Assembly (NCBI GenBank): GCA_014529385.2
Contig: CM043944.1
Location: 179,221,240-179,285,239, forward strand
DNA: 64,000 nt
Source: Adiantum capillus-veneris
Lineage: Eukaryota > Streptophyta > Polypodiopsida > Polypodiales > Pteridaceae
Direction of reading: 5' to 3'
The notes beneath the pieces were generated by a model. That model worked only from the letters and a program-made list of their open reading frames with translations, was not told the origin of the DNA and made no database searches. This document shows, piece by piece, positions 1-11,808 of this stretch (its first letter is position 1; each line of letters opens with the position of its first letter). The translations under genes and the position numbers were made by a program.

Positions 1-100
1 TAGTAATCTTCTGTCCCAGAAGATCCAACTATAGTGACAATAGATAATTGGAAGAGAATAACACTAAGAGCTTAAGTCCATTTTGTCGCAAAAATTTTAG

Positions 101-203
101 CAATATTCTCTACTCAGAGATCAAAATCTCAACTAGAAACTCAACTAGAGATCAATATTCTCTACGCAGAGATCAAAATCTCAACTAGAAACTCAACACA
201 ATC
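101..203. repeat. Two-copy tandem repeat, 52-bp unit
   Basis: The block starting CAATATTCTCTAC, containing GATCAAAATCTCAACTAGAAA, occurs at 101-152 and again from 153. The copies differ by only a few bases. It is a simple local duplication with no coding content. Confidence 0.8.
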
Positions 204-2685
204 ATCGTAAGGCCAATGTAAAAGAGCGTTGTAGAGAAAAACTAGACAACTCGCGATGAAATAAATCCGACACAGTCTCCTATATACAAAGATCAAAATC
301 TCAAGCAAAAGTCAACAAAAAACAATGCATAAAGCAACAAAGAGTACTGATTGGGCATACACTGGCATAAACTTCTCAAAGAAACTATTGAAAGACTATC
401 AACTTGGGATCAAAGCACCGATACCAGTCGATACATCTCTTATGGCGAGGCCACGAATACTGATCTCTAGCAACCTAATCCATCTCACTTGATAGCTCGG
501 TCCCTAGTGCTCAATTTCAAGAAAAACCTCACGTAACAGCTTTCACAAAAGGCTATGCAAACACGACTAGCCACAGTCTCAAAAAGGACTTTTCGGGATT
601 GAGTCTCCAAAACGATCGAGATTGCCAAACAAGCGAAAATCGACTCCACAATGAGATACAATGGCAATATCCACAATACAACGTATATAAAAAATATGAA
701 ATTATCACTCTAATATAGCAAGACAGGCAATCAAACAGGCATAGGATATACAATCAAACAAGCACCAATGAAATGTAAGAAAAAATGTGACCCGAAGTGA
801 GCTCCCTGTGGAGAGTTAAAAACTGCTCTCAACAAAGCTCAAGCACACATAAGGTGCTAATCATCAATATCCATAAACATAAAACTTCCAAAGAGAAGCA
901 ATCATTGGTCAGAGATCTCCCACACAACTCTCACTGATATTAAGCCATTAGAATCTAAGATTGTGTGATTTGGATAAGATTAGGTGTTTTTTCCATTTAG
1001 GAACAATTTTTTTATTTGCAATTAGCTATTACGATACGGTCTCCTATGGCCTTGATATCCTAGAGTTTTGTGCTAGTAGATTTTTGAATAGTATAGACAA
1101 CTATTTCACCTATCATCAAAGCTCATAGGATGGTAGAGTGTGCATAGCTCGTTAGTATAGATATTGAGTGTTAGATTCATATAGCTCTCTAGAGAACACT
1201 GTGTCTATGATGTTTAGAGCCTCTTACCATAATTGGTGCAACAATGTCCTTAAATTGCTATTATGATAGTCAGAGTCCTCGCTTTTACACAGTCGGATCT
1301 TGATGTATTTGTCGATATTGGCATCGTTGCCCACGACGTAGGACTTGGAGGAGAGGTCTTTTGACACTTTCATCCACTTGTCACCAACCACACCAAAAAA
1401 GTTAAAGTGACATATTCAAGCTCTACTATAGACTAATAAGTCGTGTGTACTTGTCAATTTTTAAAATTAGTTAGTGTTTATGGTTTATGTGGTTGATTAG
1501 TAAAGAGTGTTATGGTCTAATTATGATTTTGAGATTATACTACCTTTTAATATCCATTTCCTTTCTCTGTTACTTCACAATTTTGTCTTCTTCACATTAG
1601 TAGAGATTTTGGGATAGGCAAGCATCTTTGGCACTATATTAGATCATCCCAAAGATTGCCAAAAACCTAAAGCTAGTACATGTTTTGCCATAACTTGCAA
1701 GTTTCAAAAGATAGTCAGTAGGAAATGCATATGAGGTTAGATCTAAGTTTTGACCACATATTTGGATTCCCTACATTGCAAGCTTTTCTCACACTTTGGT
1801 ATTGATGCCGGGCTTCAAAGCACTTCTTCTTCCTCCTTTTCTTCTTCTTTTTGTCGATGATTATATTAGGTTGGACTTGCTAGCAATGCATCAATTGATA
1901 AAATAGCATCATATGCCATCCTTATCAACATTGCTAGAGATTTGTAAGTAACACCTTTTATCCTTCTTCTTTTTTACAAGCTCTGGTGCATAATGTGTGC
2001 ATAGCATGAGTTAAAGCTATACATGCTTTTTAAACAACCCAAAATTTCAAACTTGATAGCTAATGCAACCTAGATAGTGCAAAGAAGCATGTAAGCCATT
2101 GTTGAGACATTGTTTACAATTGACTTAGGCAGGCTGGTGTATTTGAAATTTGTGGCCAATTATTCACCATTATGATATGGAGTGCTATAAATGACATTAG
2201 TGGAAAGAAGTTGCAACTGCTTTGAAGTATTGGACCTGCTAAGTTGGTCATAGAAGAGTTCTTGTGACGATGACTTTTCCTGGACCTTGGTTGCATTGTA
2301 ACAATTTGCAACCATCCCCAGGGTCATTAATCAGGATGTGAGCCTCAATCAAGGTAGTTCGCTTGACCAAAATTGTTGTGCTCTTTGGAGTCCATTGAAG
2401 CATCGTCCATTATTTGGTTACTCCGCTTGGTTGTGACATTGTCTCTACCTAATCTTGTTGTGATCAAATTTGCTTGAACCTAAAGGGTTACTTGGAGAAT
2501 GTTTGCCACCACCCACTATCTTGAGGTGATTGTATATGTGATTAACTTTGTGTAATTTATTTAAGTAAAAACAAAAGATTGATAAAAGGAAGAGCCAAAT
2601 GGTTGCAGTGTCCATATTTGTAATAGGCGATCTCCTTCTTGATGCTTAAGGTGGTAGAGAACTCTTTGGTAGAGGTGATCTCTTA

Positions 2686-2872
2686 AGGACTCAAATTTAT
2701 GTGGCCCCTTGGTAGTAGCCTTCCACGACAAGTAGAGGAGTTGGACTTCGTTGTCTCAAGATGCATTAAGTGAAGCGCTTAAGACCCAAATGTATGTGGC
2801 CTATTGATAGTAGGCTTCAACTACAAGTAGAGTAGGAATTTGTTGTTCCATGATGCGTTAGCTGAAGTGCTT
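2686..2872. repeat. Imperfect tandem duplication, about 95-bp unit
   Basis: Two diverged copies each contain CAAAT-TATGTGGCC, then GGTAGTAG or GATAGTAG, then CAAGTAGAG and a GATGCATTA or GATGCGTTA motif. The first begins near 2686 and the second near 2781. The divergence suggests an old duplication. Confidence 0.6.
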
Positions 2873-3527
2873 GGTCCTTGAGGGAGGGTTTGTTGGATCC
2901 TGTGCATTATATTGATTGCTTTTGGCCTTTGTCACCATGCTTTTGTCCTCTACTTAGGTCTACATCAAAGTTGATGCTTGGCTCACCATGTAGCTCTTGA
3001 TGGTCTTGTTGTCGTTGATGCTCTTTTAGTGAGTCTTTAATGAGATTTCTTTGATATCGAACGGTGACTGACTAATTGGGTCCTCTTTGTACGATGATTG
3101 GAATGTTTATATCCACCTTGTAGTGAGCGTCTTAGGACGCCACCAAGCTAGGCTTTACATTGGTAGGTCATTGGTCACTTTTTAGCCCTCAAGCGACTTC
3201 TCATTGCTTCTCATTCAAGGGAGCATCTGGGTGCTCATCATTCAAGGCTCCCATAAGTTCAATGGCCAAGTTAAAGAAGCCAATACAAAGACAAATCCCT
3301 TTTACAAACTTATTGACCCCAAACTTATCGGCGGGGGGGGGGGGGGTTTCTCTTATAAAAAGCAAAAAGGATTGCCTTTCTATCTGCATGAGATGATTGT
3401 TGATTCACGTGATAACTTTTAATCTGGAAATTTCCCCTAATGCCAAATTTCAATACTGCGTTGCAATCAGCTCATGCAGATAGAAACACAAACCGTTTTT
3501 CTTTCCATACTAGAAATCTGATTTTCT

Positions 3528-3912
<385 letters not shown>

Positions 3913-3913
<1 letters not shown>

Positions 3914-4560
3914 CACAACAAGCAACAATGCTAACAAGAAAATAATATCGCAGTTCCCCCACGTATATGGCGTAGAAAACTCCACCTGCATACATGAAAT
4001 GACGAAGTCAGAAATTAGGAACTCTACACAGTAGTGTGTGTTTGGTTGTGCAAGCCTTTCTTCGAGAGTGTGGACACAAACATGTGCAACACATAAGGAA
4101 AGGAAATGCAGTCTGTGATGCAATCATGAGGAAGAGGATATAGCTAGATGGAGTAGCTCAAGCACGCAAAGAATTCCAAGAGCTGCTTGCAGCGTACCTC
4201 TCCAATACCAGCTCTCTCTCTCTCTCTCTCTCTCTCTCAAAAGCTGTCTGGAGAAAGTTTTCCTGCACTAAGAGATGGTGGGGAATGGTGATAGGGGCGA
4301 CACAAGTTATTGTATCGAGTGCCGAAATCAAGATGGCCAGGCGAAAGGCTGCAAGTACAGAAGTGCTGTCAAGGGTGTAGGTGGCATGCTATGGATTCAA
4401 CAAGCAGTGAAGGCTGTTGAGACAGGGGAAGAGAGTAAACACGGGCAACGCCAGTCCCTACATGCCGTAATAACAAGGTCACCATGTGGGCAAACATTAA
4501 CAAGGACAGCCGCGAGAGAGAGAGAGAGAGCACCTAGAAGACGTCAAATGTCATCGTAAA
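3913..4560. other. Unrecognised stretch with a small (CT)n tract
   Basis: It contains (CT)n near 4213-4238 and a short (GA)n near 4517-4530. A 94-codon plus-strand frame at 4275-4559 has no recognisable motif and runs into the microsatellite, so I do not call it a gene. Confidence 0.5.
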
Positions 4561-4637
4561 GAATGTGTCCGCGTTACTGCTCGCTCTCTTCTGTAGAGGA
4601 AGTGGCACAATTAGCTCTCTCTCTCTCTCTCTTTCTA

Positions 4638-4691
<54 letters not shown>

Positions 4692-4771
4692 GACACCTGC
4701 CACAAGTCATCGTAAAGAATGTGTGTCAGCGTTACTGCTCGATCTCTCCTGTAGAGGAAGTGGCACAATAG

Positions 4772-4810
<39 letters not shown>

Positions 4811-4898
4811 GACACTTCGGGCCACATCCTTCGTTGTCACTGGTGATCCTTGCGAATTTTGATGAGTACTTTTTCTACATATGAATGTTCCAAGGTTA

Positions 4899-4944
<46 letters not shown>

Positions 4945-5066
4945 CAACACACACACACCACACACACACACACTGACACTTCGGGCCACATCCTTCGTTG
5001 TCACTGGTGATCCTTGCGAATTTTGATGAGTACTTTTTCTACATATGAATGTTCCAAGGTTAGCAA

Positions 5067-5097
<31 letters not shown>

Positions 5098-5100
5098 CCC

Positions 5101-5146
<46 letters not shown>

Positions 5147-5240
5147 ACCTGACACTTCGGGCCACATCCTTCGTTGTCACTGGTGATCCTTGCGAATTTT
5201 GATGAGTACTTTTGCTACATGAATAAAATGTTCCAGGTTA

Positions 5241-5301
<61 letters not shown>

Positions 5302-5302
5302 G
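4560..5302. repeat. Minisatellite with embedded (CT)n(CA)n tracts
   Basis: Two related unit types are seen. Type one contains GCGTTACTGCTCG and GTAGAGGAAGTGGCACAAT and occurs from about 4569 and 4725. Type two starts CTGACACTTCGGGCCACATCC and continues through GATGAGTACTTTT to GGTTAGCA. It occurs from about 4808, 4973 and 5150. Each unit ends in a (CT)n run, usually followed by (CA)n. The last (CT)n tract, about 5245-5299, has no CA partner. Unit length is about 155-175 bp. Confidence 0.9.
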
Positions 5303-5889
5303 CAACCCTAACAGCAAGCGCCCGACTCTTTCTTTTGCTCCTAGTCGGCCTCCCAAGGGCGAGGGGAAGCCCTGGGGGAGAGCCCCCTACACCCAAGCTT
5401 CGCCCCTTCCCCATCTTCTTCCAATCCATACCCAAACTCGCCTCTAGCCCCCTAGCTCGCGGCTGCTCAAACCTCGGCTCCAACCCGACTTCAGCTCGTT
5501 GCAAACTTTGGCTTCAACTTCAACCGCAGCTTAATCGAAAAATTACACCCTGTTCACCAAACAAACAGGAGTCCCTTCCCACGGTGCAAGTAGTAGGCAG
5601 GGAATCCGACCTACTCAAACCTACAAATCAGACAGGGGGCTTCTTCTTCAAGCAACGATGCAACGCTGCGGATCTATCTCCCAATCAAACGAACGCGACT
5701 CTTCGTGCCCACCCCACGTGTGGATCCGATGGATCGTCTTCAAGCTCAAATTCGAGAGCTCAAGGACGAGAATGTAGAGCCCAAGGCTGTATTCTGTGTA
5801 CATAAGAGACCGCTAGTGGAAAGCATCTCTATAAAACTGAGTACAAAAAAACCCTCGAGATGCTAGATATAGCCTATCTCGTAGGATCT
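5303..5889. other. GC-richer unassigned stretch
   Basis: A plus-strand open frame of 156 codons (5335-5805) is Pro/Ser-rich and has no recognisable domain. Near 5729 another frame begins with a short coiled-coil-like peptide and stops after about 45 codons. It lies between a minisatellite and LINE debris, so a decayed repeat or a 5' flank is as likely as a gene. Confidence 0.4.
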
Positions 5890-6498
5890 TTAGGACAGAA
5901 AAAAACCAAAGGTGGATGTGGAAGAATCCACCAAAGGCAACTCCTCAAGCTGCAGTATGAGAGTGCGTAGGATGACCACTGTGGTGGGGAGTAATGCCAC
6001 TGAATGTGACCCCTGACAAACCTGGAAAACATTTGGGAGTGAGCCCTTCGTTGATAAAAACAAGCCTGCCTTCCCCGGCTTCCTCCACCAGAATGTACAC
6101 AATAAAAGACGGTGTAGCACTAAGAACGTCGGGACAACAAGCTTGCCACACGTTCCATAATGTAATGGCAACTAGCATGCAAAACACCTCATATCGGAAC
6201 ACAGAATCATCATCCTGCGCATCCCCACTGTGTATCATGCTCAAGGTAATTATGAGATACCCTAAGGCTATCAGCATAAAAATCTGATATGTGGCAGCAC
6301 CCTCAAAAAACAAAATCTGATATGTGAGAGCACCCTCAAAAACCAATGTCTGCCACGACAATGCATCAACCATTAGACTACTCCCCACATAAGAAAGCCA
6401 AACTCCACCCCTGCTATAGAAACAAGTAGTGCCAGAGCTCTCCAAACAAGAAGTGATGTGATGGATCTGCAAAGGCAGTGGCTGGAAGTCTCTACAAT
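5890..6498 (-). pseudogene. LINE ORF2 downstream fragment (segment 4 of a split LINE)
   Basis: The minus strand has an open stretch (199 codons, 5945-6544, whose first codons lie in the neighbouring B element). I read it as the downstream part of the LINE whose reverse-transcriptase segments lie at 20324-20622, 30855-30882 and 31943-32095. The argument is positional: with the inserted elements removed, the segments run in LINE order on one strand. This segment itself has no diagnostic catalytic motif, so the family call rests on its partners. It includes a short internal duplication (ATCTGATATGTG-CACCCTCAAAAA twice, about 6282-6340). Confidence 0.5.
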
Positions 6499-6577
6499 CC
6501 AACCAGAATTGATGGGTCATGCGAAACAAGGTTTTGCCATACATTCAGGCAATCTGACTTACACCACAGATGAGATC

Positions 6578-6582
6578 TTGAC
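6578..6582. repeat. Target-site duplication TTGAC (left, element C)
   Basis: Matches TTGAC at 16251-16255 on the other side of element C. Five base pairs is the size expected for a gypsy-type integrase. Confidence 0.9.
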
Positions 6583-6818
6583 TGTCACAAACTGCTGACG
6601 TGTCAAAGCCTTGAATAAGAGAGCCAACCTGCACATGCCGGCCGAGGGGCCTAAACCCTAAGAAGAACAAGTAACAGAAGAAGAAGTCCTACCAACTTAT
6701 GGGGACCCCGTCCGACAGGGCCCCAATTGACATAAAGGATTAAAATAAAGTAGGACTCTCACACACATACAAAAGAGACTTGCGCAAATTGATGACGTGG
6801 TAGATTTTTGAAAATTGC
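6583..6818 (+). repeat. Element C 5' LTR, left piece
   Basis: It aligns with the start of the intact C LTR at 15587, including the CCTAAACCCTAA and ACTTATGGGGACCC blocks. It stops where E sequence begins. About 22 bp of C expected at the junction are missing together with the first part of the E LTR, so one deletion probably removed the junction. Confidence 0.85.
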
Positions 6819-8624
6819 ACCATGCATGACCAGTCACTTAGATTAGATGCATATCCTCCAGTTGCACGCAGCATGATCATCAGCATTCCCATAAAAATTC
6901 ATCAAGGGAATTTTCCAGTGTATTAAACCTATTTTCCGATTTTTCACATTTTTCACTTATTTATTGACTTTTGTTGGGAACTAGGTAGGCAATTTTGCTA
7001 AGACAATATATAAGCAAACCAAAGCTAGCACTTTCTGGCAGAAGAGGCAGCAGGAGCATTGCTCAACAGGCCACTTCTCAAGCAAGACCAACCCATTCAA
7101 CCTGGCGTTTCCTAGCCCTAAAGGCCAGCGTTTTCAGCGTAAGGACCAGCCTGGCGTTTTGGAGGATCACCAATCAGCCAACGATTCTAGCCAAGTGCCC
7201 AGTTCATCTAGCGTTTGGGGATTTCAGCCCATCCTTGCCGGCATCACAGATTCAGCCCTACACTTGGCGTTTTTGAACAGCCTCAGCCAACATTTTTGGG
7301 ACAATAACCTCAACATTTTTGATAGCCCTCATCAACGTTTTGCACCAGCACTTCAGCACCAGTAGCATAGCGTTTTTTCAGCAGTTTTCCAGCACCATAC
7401 TACAGCGTTTTTGCACCTGCAAATTCAGCACTTGAAACCTAGCAAGAGCAGCGTTTCTGGACAGCAGCAGAGCAGCGATTTGTATGACAACAGTCCAGCG
7501 TTTTCAGCCATAAGAAAAACAGTGTTTGTTGCACACGAAGGCACAGTAGCAGATAGCGTCGTCCTCATCGGCGTCGTCATCATAGCAGCATTCAGTTTTC
7601 AGCCATAGTCTCTTCATCGTCGGCACCACCATCGGCCTTGACCTCGAACCATTTAGATTTGCATCAGCATCTTGCACCAAATTGTGCAATTAATAGTAGA
7701 CCACTCTCGCCATCGAGTGTCACAAACTGCTAACGTGTCAAAGCCTAAAGAATGGGGCCAACTTACATATGCCGGCCGAGAGGCCTAAACCCTAGCAGAA
7801 GCAGAAGCAACAGATAGAAGAAAGCAGCACATTTCCGTCGGATTGCTGACGTGGCAGATGTACGGATTTCCAAAAATCACGCTGGCTGATGACTCGGCAT
7901 ACTATACAGATTTCCGCGTTTTGCGTTGGCTGATGACGTGGCAAGCTGTACGGATTTCCGTAAATTACGCTGGCAGCTTTTGGCATTGCTTTTTGGACCA
8001 GAAGCTTTTGAGTTTTAAAAGCTTTTTATTGTAACTGCTTTTCAGGCCAAGGGCCTTTAAATATGAGGTGAAGGCTCATTCTCTTGCATGCTTCTTGGAG
8101 AAGGTGCAGAGTCTGGAGTACCGGCTTGTACCGTATTGATGCAATATAAAGAAATACCGAAAGGGGCGCCAAGGTTTGGGGCCAATACTCTCTGGGGTGG
8201 AATTCCGCCACTCCGTGTCGCGTGTCGTCTCTCTCTTTCAGTTCAGTTGCTAAAAGTCTCTCTGGGGTGGAATTCCGCCACTCCGTGTCGCATGTCGTCT
8301 CTCTCTTTCAGTTCAGCTGCTATTGAAGTGCTAAAAGTCTGTTCAGTCTGTTCTTTTCTATTGGCACGTGGTGCCCGTCTTGTGACATCGAGAGTGGGGT
8401 CCTTGGAGGAGGTTTGACAACGTCTTGGTGTCATATTCTCTTCTCTCTCCATCTCTCAGTCTCAGCACCTTCATTTACAGTGTTTATCCACTTTGTTTGT
8501 GATCACTTGCACTCTCTCATTAAAGCACGGAAGGCTCTCCCTTCCCTAAGAACAAGGAACCTTGAGCACAGTTCAGAGCACTATCTTGAGCAAAGTTCAA
8601 GATTCACTTCCGTTACACCTTACA
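6819..8624 (+). repeat. Element E 5' LTR, truncated at its start and interrupted
   Basis: Compared with the 3' LTR it begins late, at the CATGCATGACCAGTCACTTAG block, and ends ...CCTTACA. It holds the TATA-like TATATAAGCAAACC near 7004 and, downstream, a dense series of GCGTTTT motifs (about 7100-7510). A GTC-rich tract near 7556-7590 and the left part of a conserved hairpin near 7701-7717 follow; a solo C LTR interrupts the hairpin. Confidence 0.88.
7718..8387 (+). mobile_element. Solo LTR of family C with TCGAG duplication
   Basis: It starts TGTCACAAACTGCTAACGTG and ends GTCTTGTGACA. TCGAG is duplicated at 7713-7717 and 8388-8392. It contains TTTAAATATG (likely promoter TATA, near 8056) and the shared block ending ACCGAAAGGGGCGCC near 8155-8170. 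A 69-bp direct duplication starts CTCTCTGGGGTGG at about 8189 and 8258. No internal region is present, so it formed by recombination between two LTRs. Confidence 0.93.
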
Positions 8625-8637
8625 TTGTTATCAGAGC
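8625..8637 (+). promoter_or_regulatory. Primer binding site of element E (iMet type, degenerate)
   Basis: TTGTTATCAGAGC lies directly after the LTR end CCTTACA. It differs slightly from the standard initiator-Met site TGGTATCAGAGC seen in elements C and D. Confidence 0.75.
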
Positions 8638-9182
8638 TTTGGCAGTGTTCTGTATCACTCAAGGAAAGAACCACAAGAATTTTTTTGCTTGTTGTGGTCG
8701 CACGAGCCCAAGTTCGCTTGGGCGTTTCGATTCCTAATCGTGTTTTTGAAGAGTGACATGAATCCCAAGAAAGAAGGGCTTGTCCAGCCTCCCCTTGTGC
8801 CTCTTTTCACTCATTGAGAGCGGACCGTGCACTTAGCGGCCGGCCAATCGATGTGACCTTGGTGTGAGTGCAAGGCCGCCAAGGGGTGCGCCCGTGGAAA
8901 AGAGCAAAACTCGGGTGAAGGGAAGATCCTTCTCTAGCACAAATTGCAAGCGAAAGAAGAACCTCAAGAACTCAAGAACCTCAAGACCCCAAGACCCTCA
9001 AGAACCCAAGACCCACAAGAACTTAAGAACCAAGAACACAGTGTATAGTCATTACCCGAAGCGGAATAGATACTTCGCATGGAGGTGGTCAGCATGGGAG
9101 TGGTGCAGAAGAGTTTTCCCCACCATGAGGTTTTCCCGACCCTCCCCCTTCCCCATCTACGCCACGGATATAACCAAATCCT
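8638..9182 (+). other. Element E leader with CAAGAACCT-type short repeats
   Basis: This is the untranslated leader before gag. Between about 8960 and 9036 there is a run of degenerate AAGAACCTC / AAGACCC units. An open frame at 8864-9298 lies out of frame with gag and I treat it as chance. Confidence 0.55.
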
Positions 9183-10193
9183 ATGGAGGCATTGGTCAAG
9201 TCGATGATGGAGATGATGGCAAAACAACAAGAAACGAATCGCGTTGTGATGGCACAACTAGAAAGAAAAGCAGAATGACAAGAAGCCTTGGAGCGTGAGC
9301 GTGATCAAGCGCGCTTGGCGGCTAAAGAAAGACAGGCAGAGCGTGCAGCCAAGCGTAAATGACACATGCAAGAGTTGGTACGACATGTTCTAGCCTCGAA
9401 GTCCGAGCCAACCAAAGATGTTGGCAGTTCATCAAGTGGCGCAAGCCGACATTCGGACTCCAACAACCCAGTCACAAAGAAGATCCAGTTCAGTAAGTAT
9501 GATGGTAAGATAGATGCTACGGTTATTCATTCTTGGTTGCATCAATTTAATGCTTATTTTGTGACAACTAACAAGACAGGAAATAGCAAGGTTTTGACGA
9601 CAGCTATGTGCCTTGCCGGTGATGCCATCAATTGGTACCACGCATGGCAAGAGGCACAGTTAGCCACGCACCTAGAGGAAGCCAACGATTTCACGCCCCT
9701 TTCCTTCAATTGGGCCGATTTCCAAGACAAGCTCAAGGCGCGGTTTATGCCACCTCAGTACCTCACACGATTGAAGGATGATTGGCACAGTCTCAAGCAA
9801 AATGGTATGCCAGTTATGTCTTTCTCTAATTGTGTTTTGCAGCTAGCCACCCAATTACGCAAGTCGGATGATGAGCGCAAAGAGACATTCCTTTATGGAT
9901 TGGACGAGTATATCAAGTATGATGTCGAGGTGCTCGATCTAATCGATCTCAACAAGGCGGTAGCGATTACTCTCACACAGGAGATGAAGCACAACAAGAG
10001 AAAGCCTAAGGAAACCAAGACTTCGACAAGTATCTCTCAGACCTCGCAGTACCCTCAGAACAGTAAGAATGGTAAGAATGGTAAGAACGGTAACTCTTCT
10101 AACCAATCTTCCAATAGTCACTCAAAAAAAAACTCTTCTAATGAACCTAAGGGTAAGGCTAACATAATTTGCTCACTCCATATGAAAAGGTAG
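9183..10193 (+). pseudogene. Element E gag polyprotein, two in-frame stops
   Basis: An ATG at 9183 opens the same frame as the long ORF at 9366-10193 (275 codons). In-frame TGA codons near 9279 and 9360 interrupt the N-terminal part. That N-terminal part is Glu/Arg/Ala-rich and coiled-coil-like (RERDQARLAAKERQAERAA). The main ORF has the retrotransposon gag capsid pattern: FSKYDGK, a TAMCLAGDAINWY block, then WADFQDKLKARFMPP and a QEMKH region. The end is Ser/Asn/Lys-rich. Gag would build the particle that packages element RNA. A zinc knuckle lies in another frame at about 10259, so a frameshift follows this ORF. Confidence 0.85.
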
Positions 10194-10254
10194 CACAAGG
10201 AATTCTAGGAGGATACATCACGTCCGGAAGAGCAAAGCACTTATTCTAAGGAAG

Positions 10255-10308
10255 ATCGTTGTTTTCATTGTCACATTAAGGGTCACATAAAAAGAACATG
10301 TCCTAATC
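10255..10308 (+). pseudogene. Gag zinc knuckle remnant, element E
   Basis: One frame reads CFHCHIKGHIKRTC, a complete CX2CX4HX4C knuckle that in gag binds RNA. It is out of frame with the gag ORF that ends at 10193 and with the next ORF starting at 10462. Confidence 0.8.
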
Positions 10309-10461
10309 TTAACTCTAATGAATCTAAAGAATCCACAGAACCCACTTTCTCTGTCAACGCAATAAATGAGAACACGAGTGTGCCCCAAGTTTCTCATGAC
10401 CCTCCCATTAATGAGTCTCTCATTAAATGTTATGGTCATATGACGGGGCATCGCTCCCGGT

Positions 10462-11808
10462 ATGGACTCTCTCATCACGAAGGAGTGCCTTGACATGTTG
10501 TTTACAATTCAACAAGCTGCTTTCTTTAGAAAATTTTTGGTCTCTCCTCTCTCAGGATGTGATATGATTTTGGGCATTCGATGGTTTCGTGAGCATAACC
10601 CTCTCATTGATTGGGCGGAAAATACGTTCACTTTCAATGCCAAAAGTGACTCTCCCATTGTCATTCGTGGAGAGCAAGTTGTTCATTCTTCATCTCTCAT
10701 TTCTAATGTGCAGGCGAAGATTGAACGGATTCTGGACAAGGAGACTCTTTCAGTCTCTTCTTTGCAGGATTTTCATGATAATGATGAGCATGATGATTTG
10801 AATGACAATGACAAGCATGATGATCACGATGTGATTTCTCACAAGCATGATGATTTGTATGATCAAGACGTGATTGTTCACAAGGATGATAGTTTAGTTG
10901 ATGCTTTTTCTAGCGAAGCTAATCTCGTTGCAGATTCGATCAATCACGAAGAATCGATCTTGGCTTTCGAGTCGAGGTCCACAGCACCTCCCCAAGCAGA
11001 ATCCATTAAACAAGACGAACCGATCTTGGCTCTCGAGGCTAGGTCCAAAGAACCCCCACAAGAAGTACTATGTGTTCGCATGATTAGTCAGCACGCATTG
11101 TTCGAGTGTTTTATTCGTGGTCGTTTCCTGTATTTTAGTCAGCGTTTTTATGTGATCCCTTTTCCTAGGCATGGCATATTGTACGTTGAGCACGTTTCAC
11201 TCATGAATGAGCACGGATGTATGCGGATTATTCATGAAAAGCTGAAAAGTATGCATTCAAGGAAGTCACATTCCATGTCTCTTCCTTGGCGCGACACAGT
11301 TGTAGAAAGAGCACAAGAAAGTATGAGCACCAAGCATGGGCATTTCCGTTGTGAATTGCCACAGTTGATTGATTTAGATCAGAAAGACAAGATTCGATCT
11401 CAATGTTTGCGTGTGTGTGGTAAACGGTTTGGCACTCTCTCTATTTGTTCATCTACATTACATGCACAGTCTTTGAGGCAGACGAGATCTTTCCCAGTCA
11501 CTTTACATGAAATGGATATGTTCATGTTTTTGTGTTGGAAGTGGTTTCAGGAATGTTCAGCCTTGGAGATTCTTGAAGAAGGTGGACTTACGTCCATAAA
11601 CAAAGTGGAAGCATTGAAGCAGTCTCCGATGACTTTGTGTCGCTTTCGGCATGGCCCAAAGAAGCAAGCATTGCAGACCTTTATGAAGCTCAAGTATCAC
11701 GCGACCCACACATCAGAGTGGGCCGGCGAAGAGTCCTTTCCAGGATTCCAGACCCTGTTGGCGATCTCCCTCGATGCTATAAAGTACGGTATCAGTACCT
11801 CACTTTGA
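10462..11808 (+). CDS. Element E protease-remnant plus unknown accessory ORF (448 aa)
   Basis: The first ~60 residues carry the C-terminal half of a retroviral-type aspartic protease: SGCDMILGIRWF, then PLIDWAENTFTF. The catalytic DSGA motif is not visible upstream. Next comes an Asp/His-rich tract (residues ~100-150) and two copies of a ~22-residue unit (ESILAFESRS and EPILALEARS). About 270 residues follow that I cannot assign. It contains no RT, RNase H or integrase motif. The ORF stays open to within about 20 bp of the 3' LTR, where pol would end in a normal gypsy. The C-terminal part may instead be read in a second frame (11637-11870). Its role is unknown. Confidence 0.6.
   Translation: MDSLITKECLDMLFTIQQAAFFRKFLVSPLSGCDMILGIRWFREHNPLIDWAENTFTFNAKSDSPIVIRGEQVVHSSSLISNVQAKIERILDKETLSVSSLQDFHDNDEHDDLNDNDKHDDHDVISHKHDDLYDQDVIVHKDDSLVDAFSSEANLVADSINHEESILAFESRSTAPPQAESIKQDEPILALEARSKEPPQEVLCVRMISQHALFECFIRGRFLYFSQRFYVIPFPRHGILYVEHVSLMNEHGCMRIIHEKLKSMHSRKSHSMSLPWRDTVVERAQESMSTKHGHFRCELPQLIDLDQKDKIRSQCLRVCGKRFGTLSICSSTLHAQSLRQTRSFPVTLHEMDMFMFLCWKWFQECSALEILEEGGLTSINKVEALKQSPMTLCRFRHGPKKQALQTFMKLKYHATHTSEWAGEESFPGFQTLLAISLDAIKYGISTSL

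Larger units (their letters stand above)
1..3500. other. Unrecognised AT-rich DNA, no supportable gene
   Basis: All frames are broken into short pieces and I recognise no protein family. The stretch holds two imperfect tandem repeats (listed separately) and a run of 14 G at 3333-3346. A minus-strand frame around 2010-2311 gives a short open stretch with many stops around it; I could not assign it to a family. It may be old, decayed transposon sequence, but nothing here proves that. Confidence 0.6.

Noticed and set aside
101-203. CRISPR-like direct repeats here and in the satellite arrays
   Set aside because: Adjacent tandem copies with no unique spacers of even length and no cas genes, in a plant-type genome.
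2114-2311. Possible transposase or other protein scrap on the minus strand
   Set aside because: Only about 65 codons, no diagnostic motif and stops in the neighbouring sequence; I could not assign a family.
5335-5805. 156-codon plus-strand ORF
   Set aside because: No start context, domain or partner can be supported; it is Pro/Ser-rich and beside repeats.
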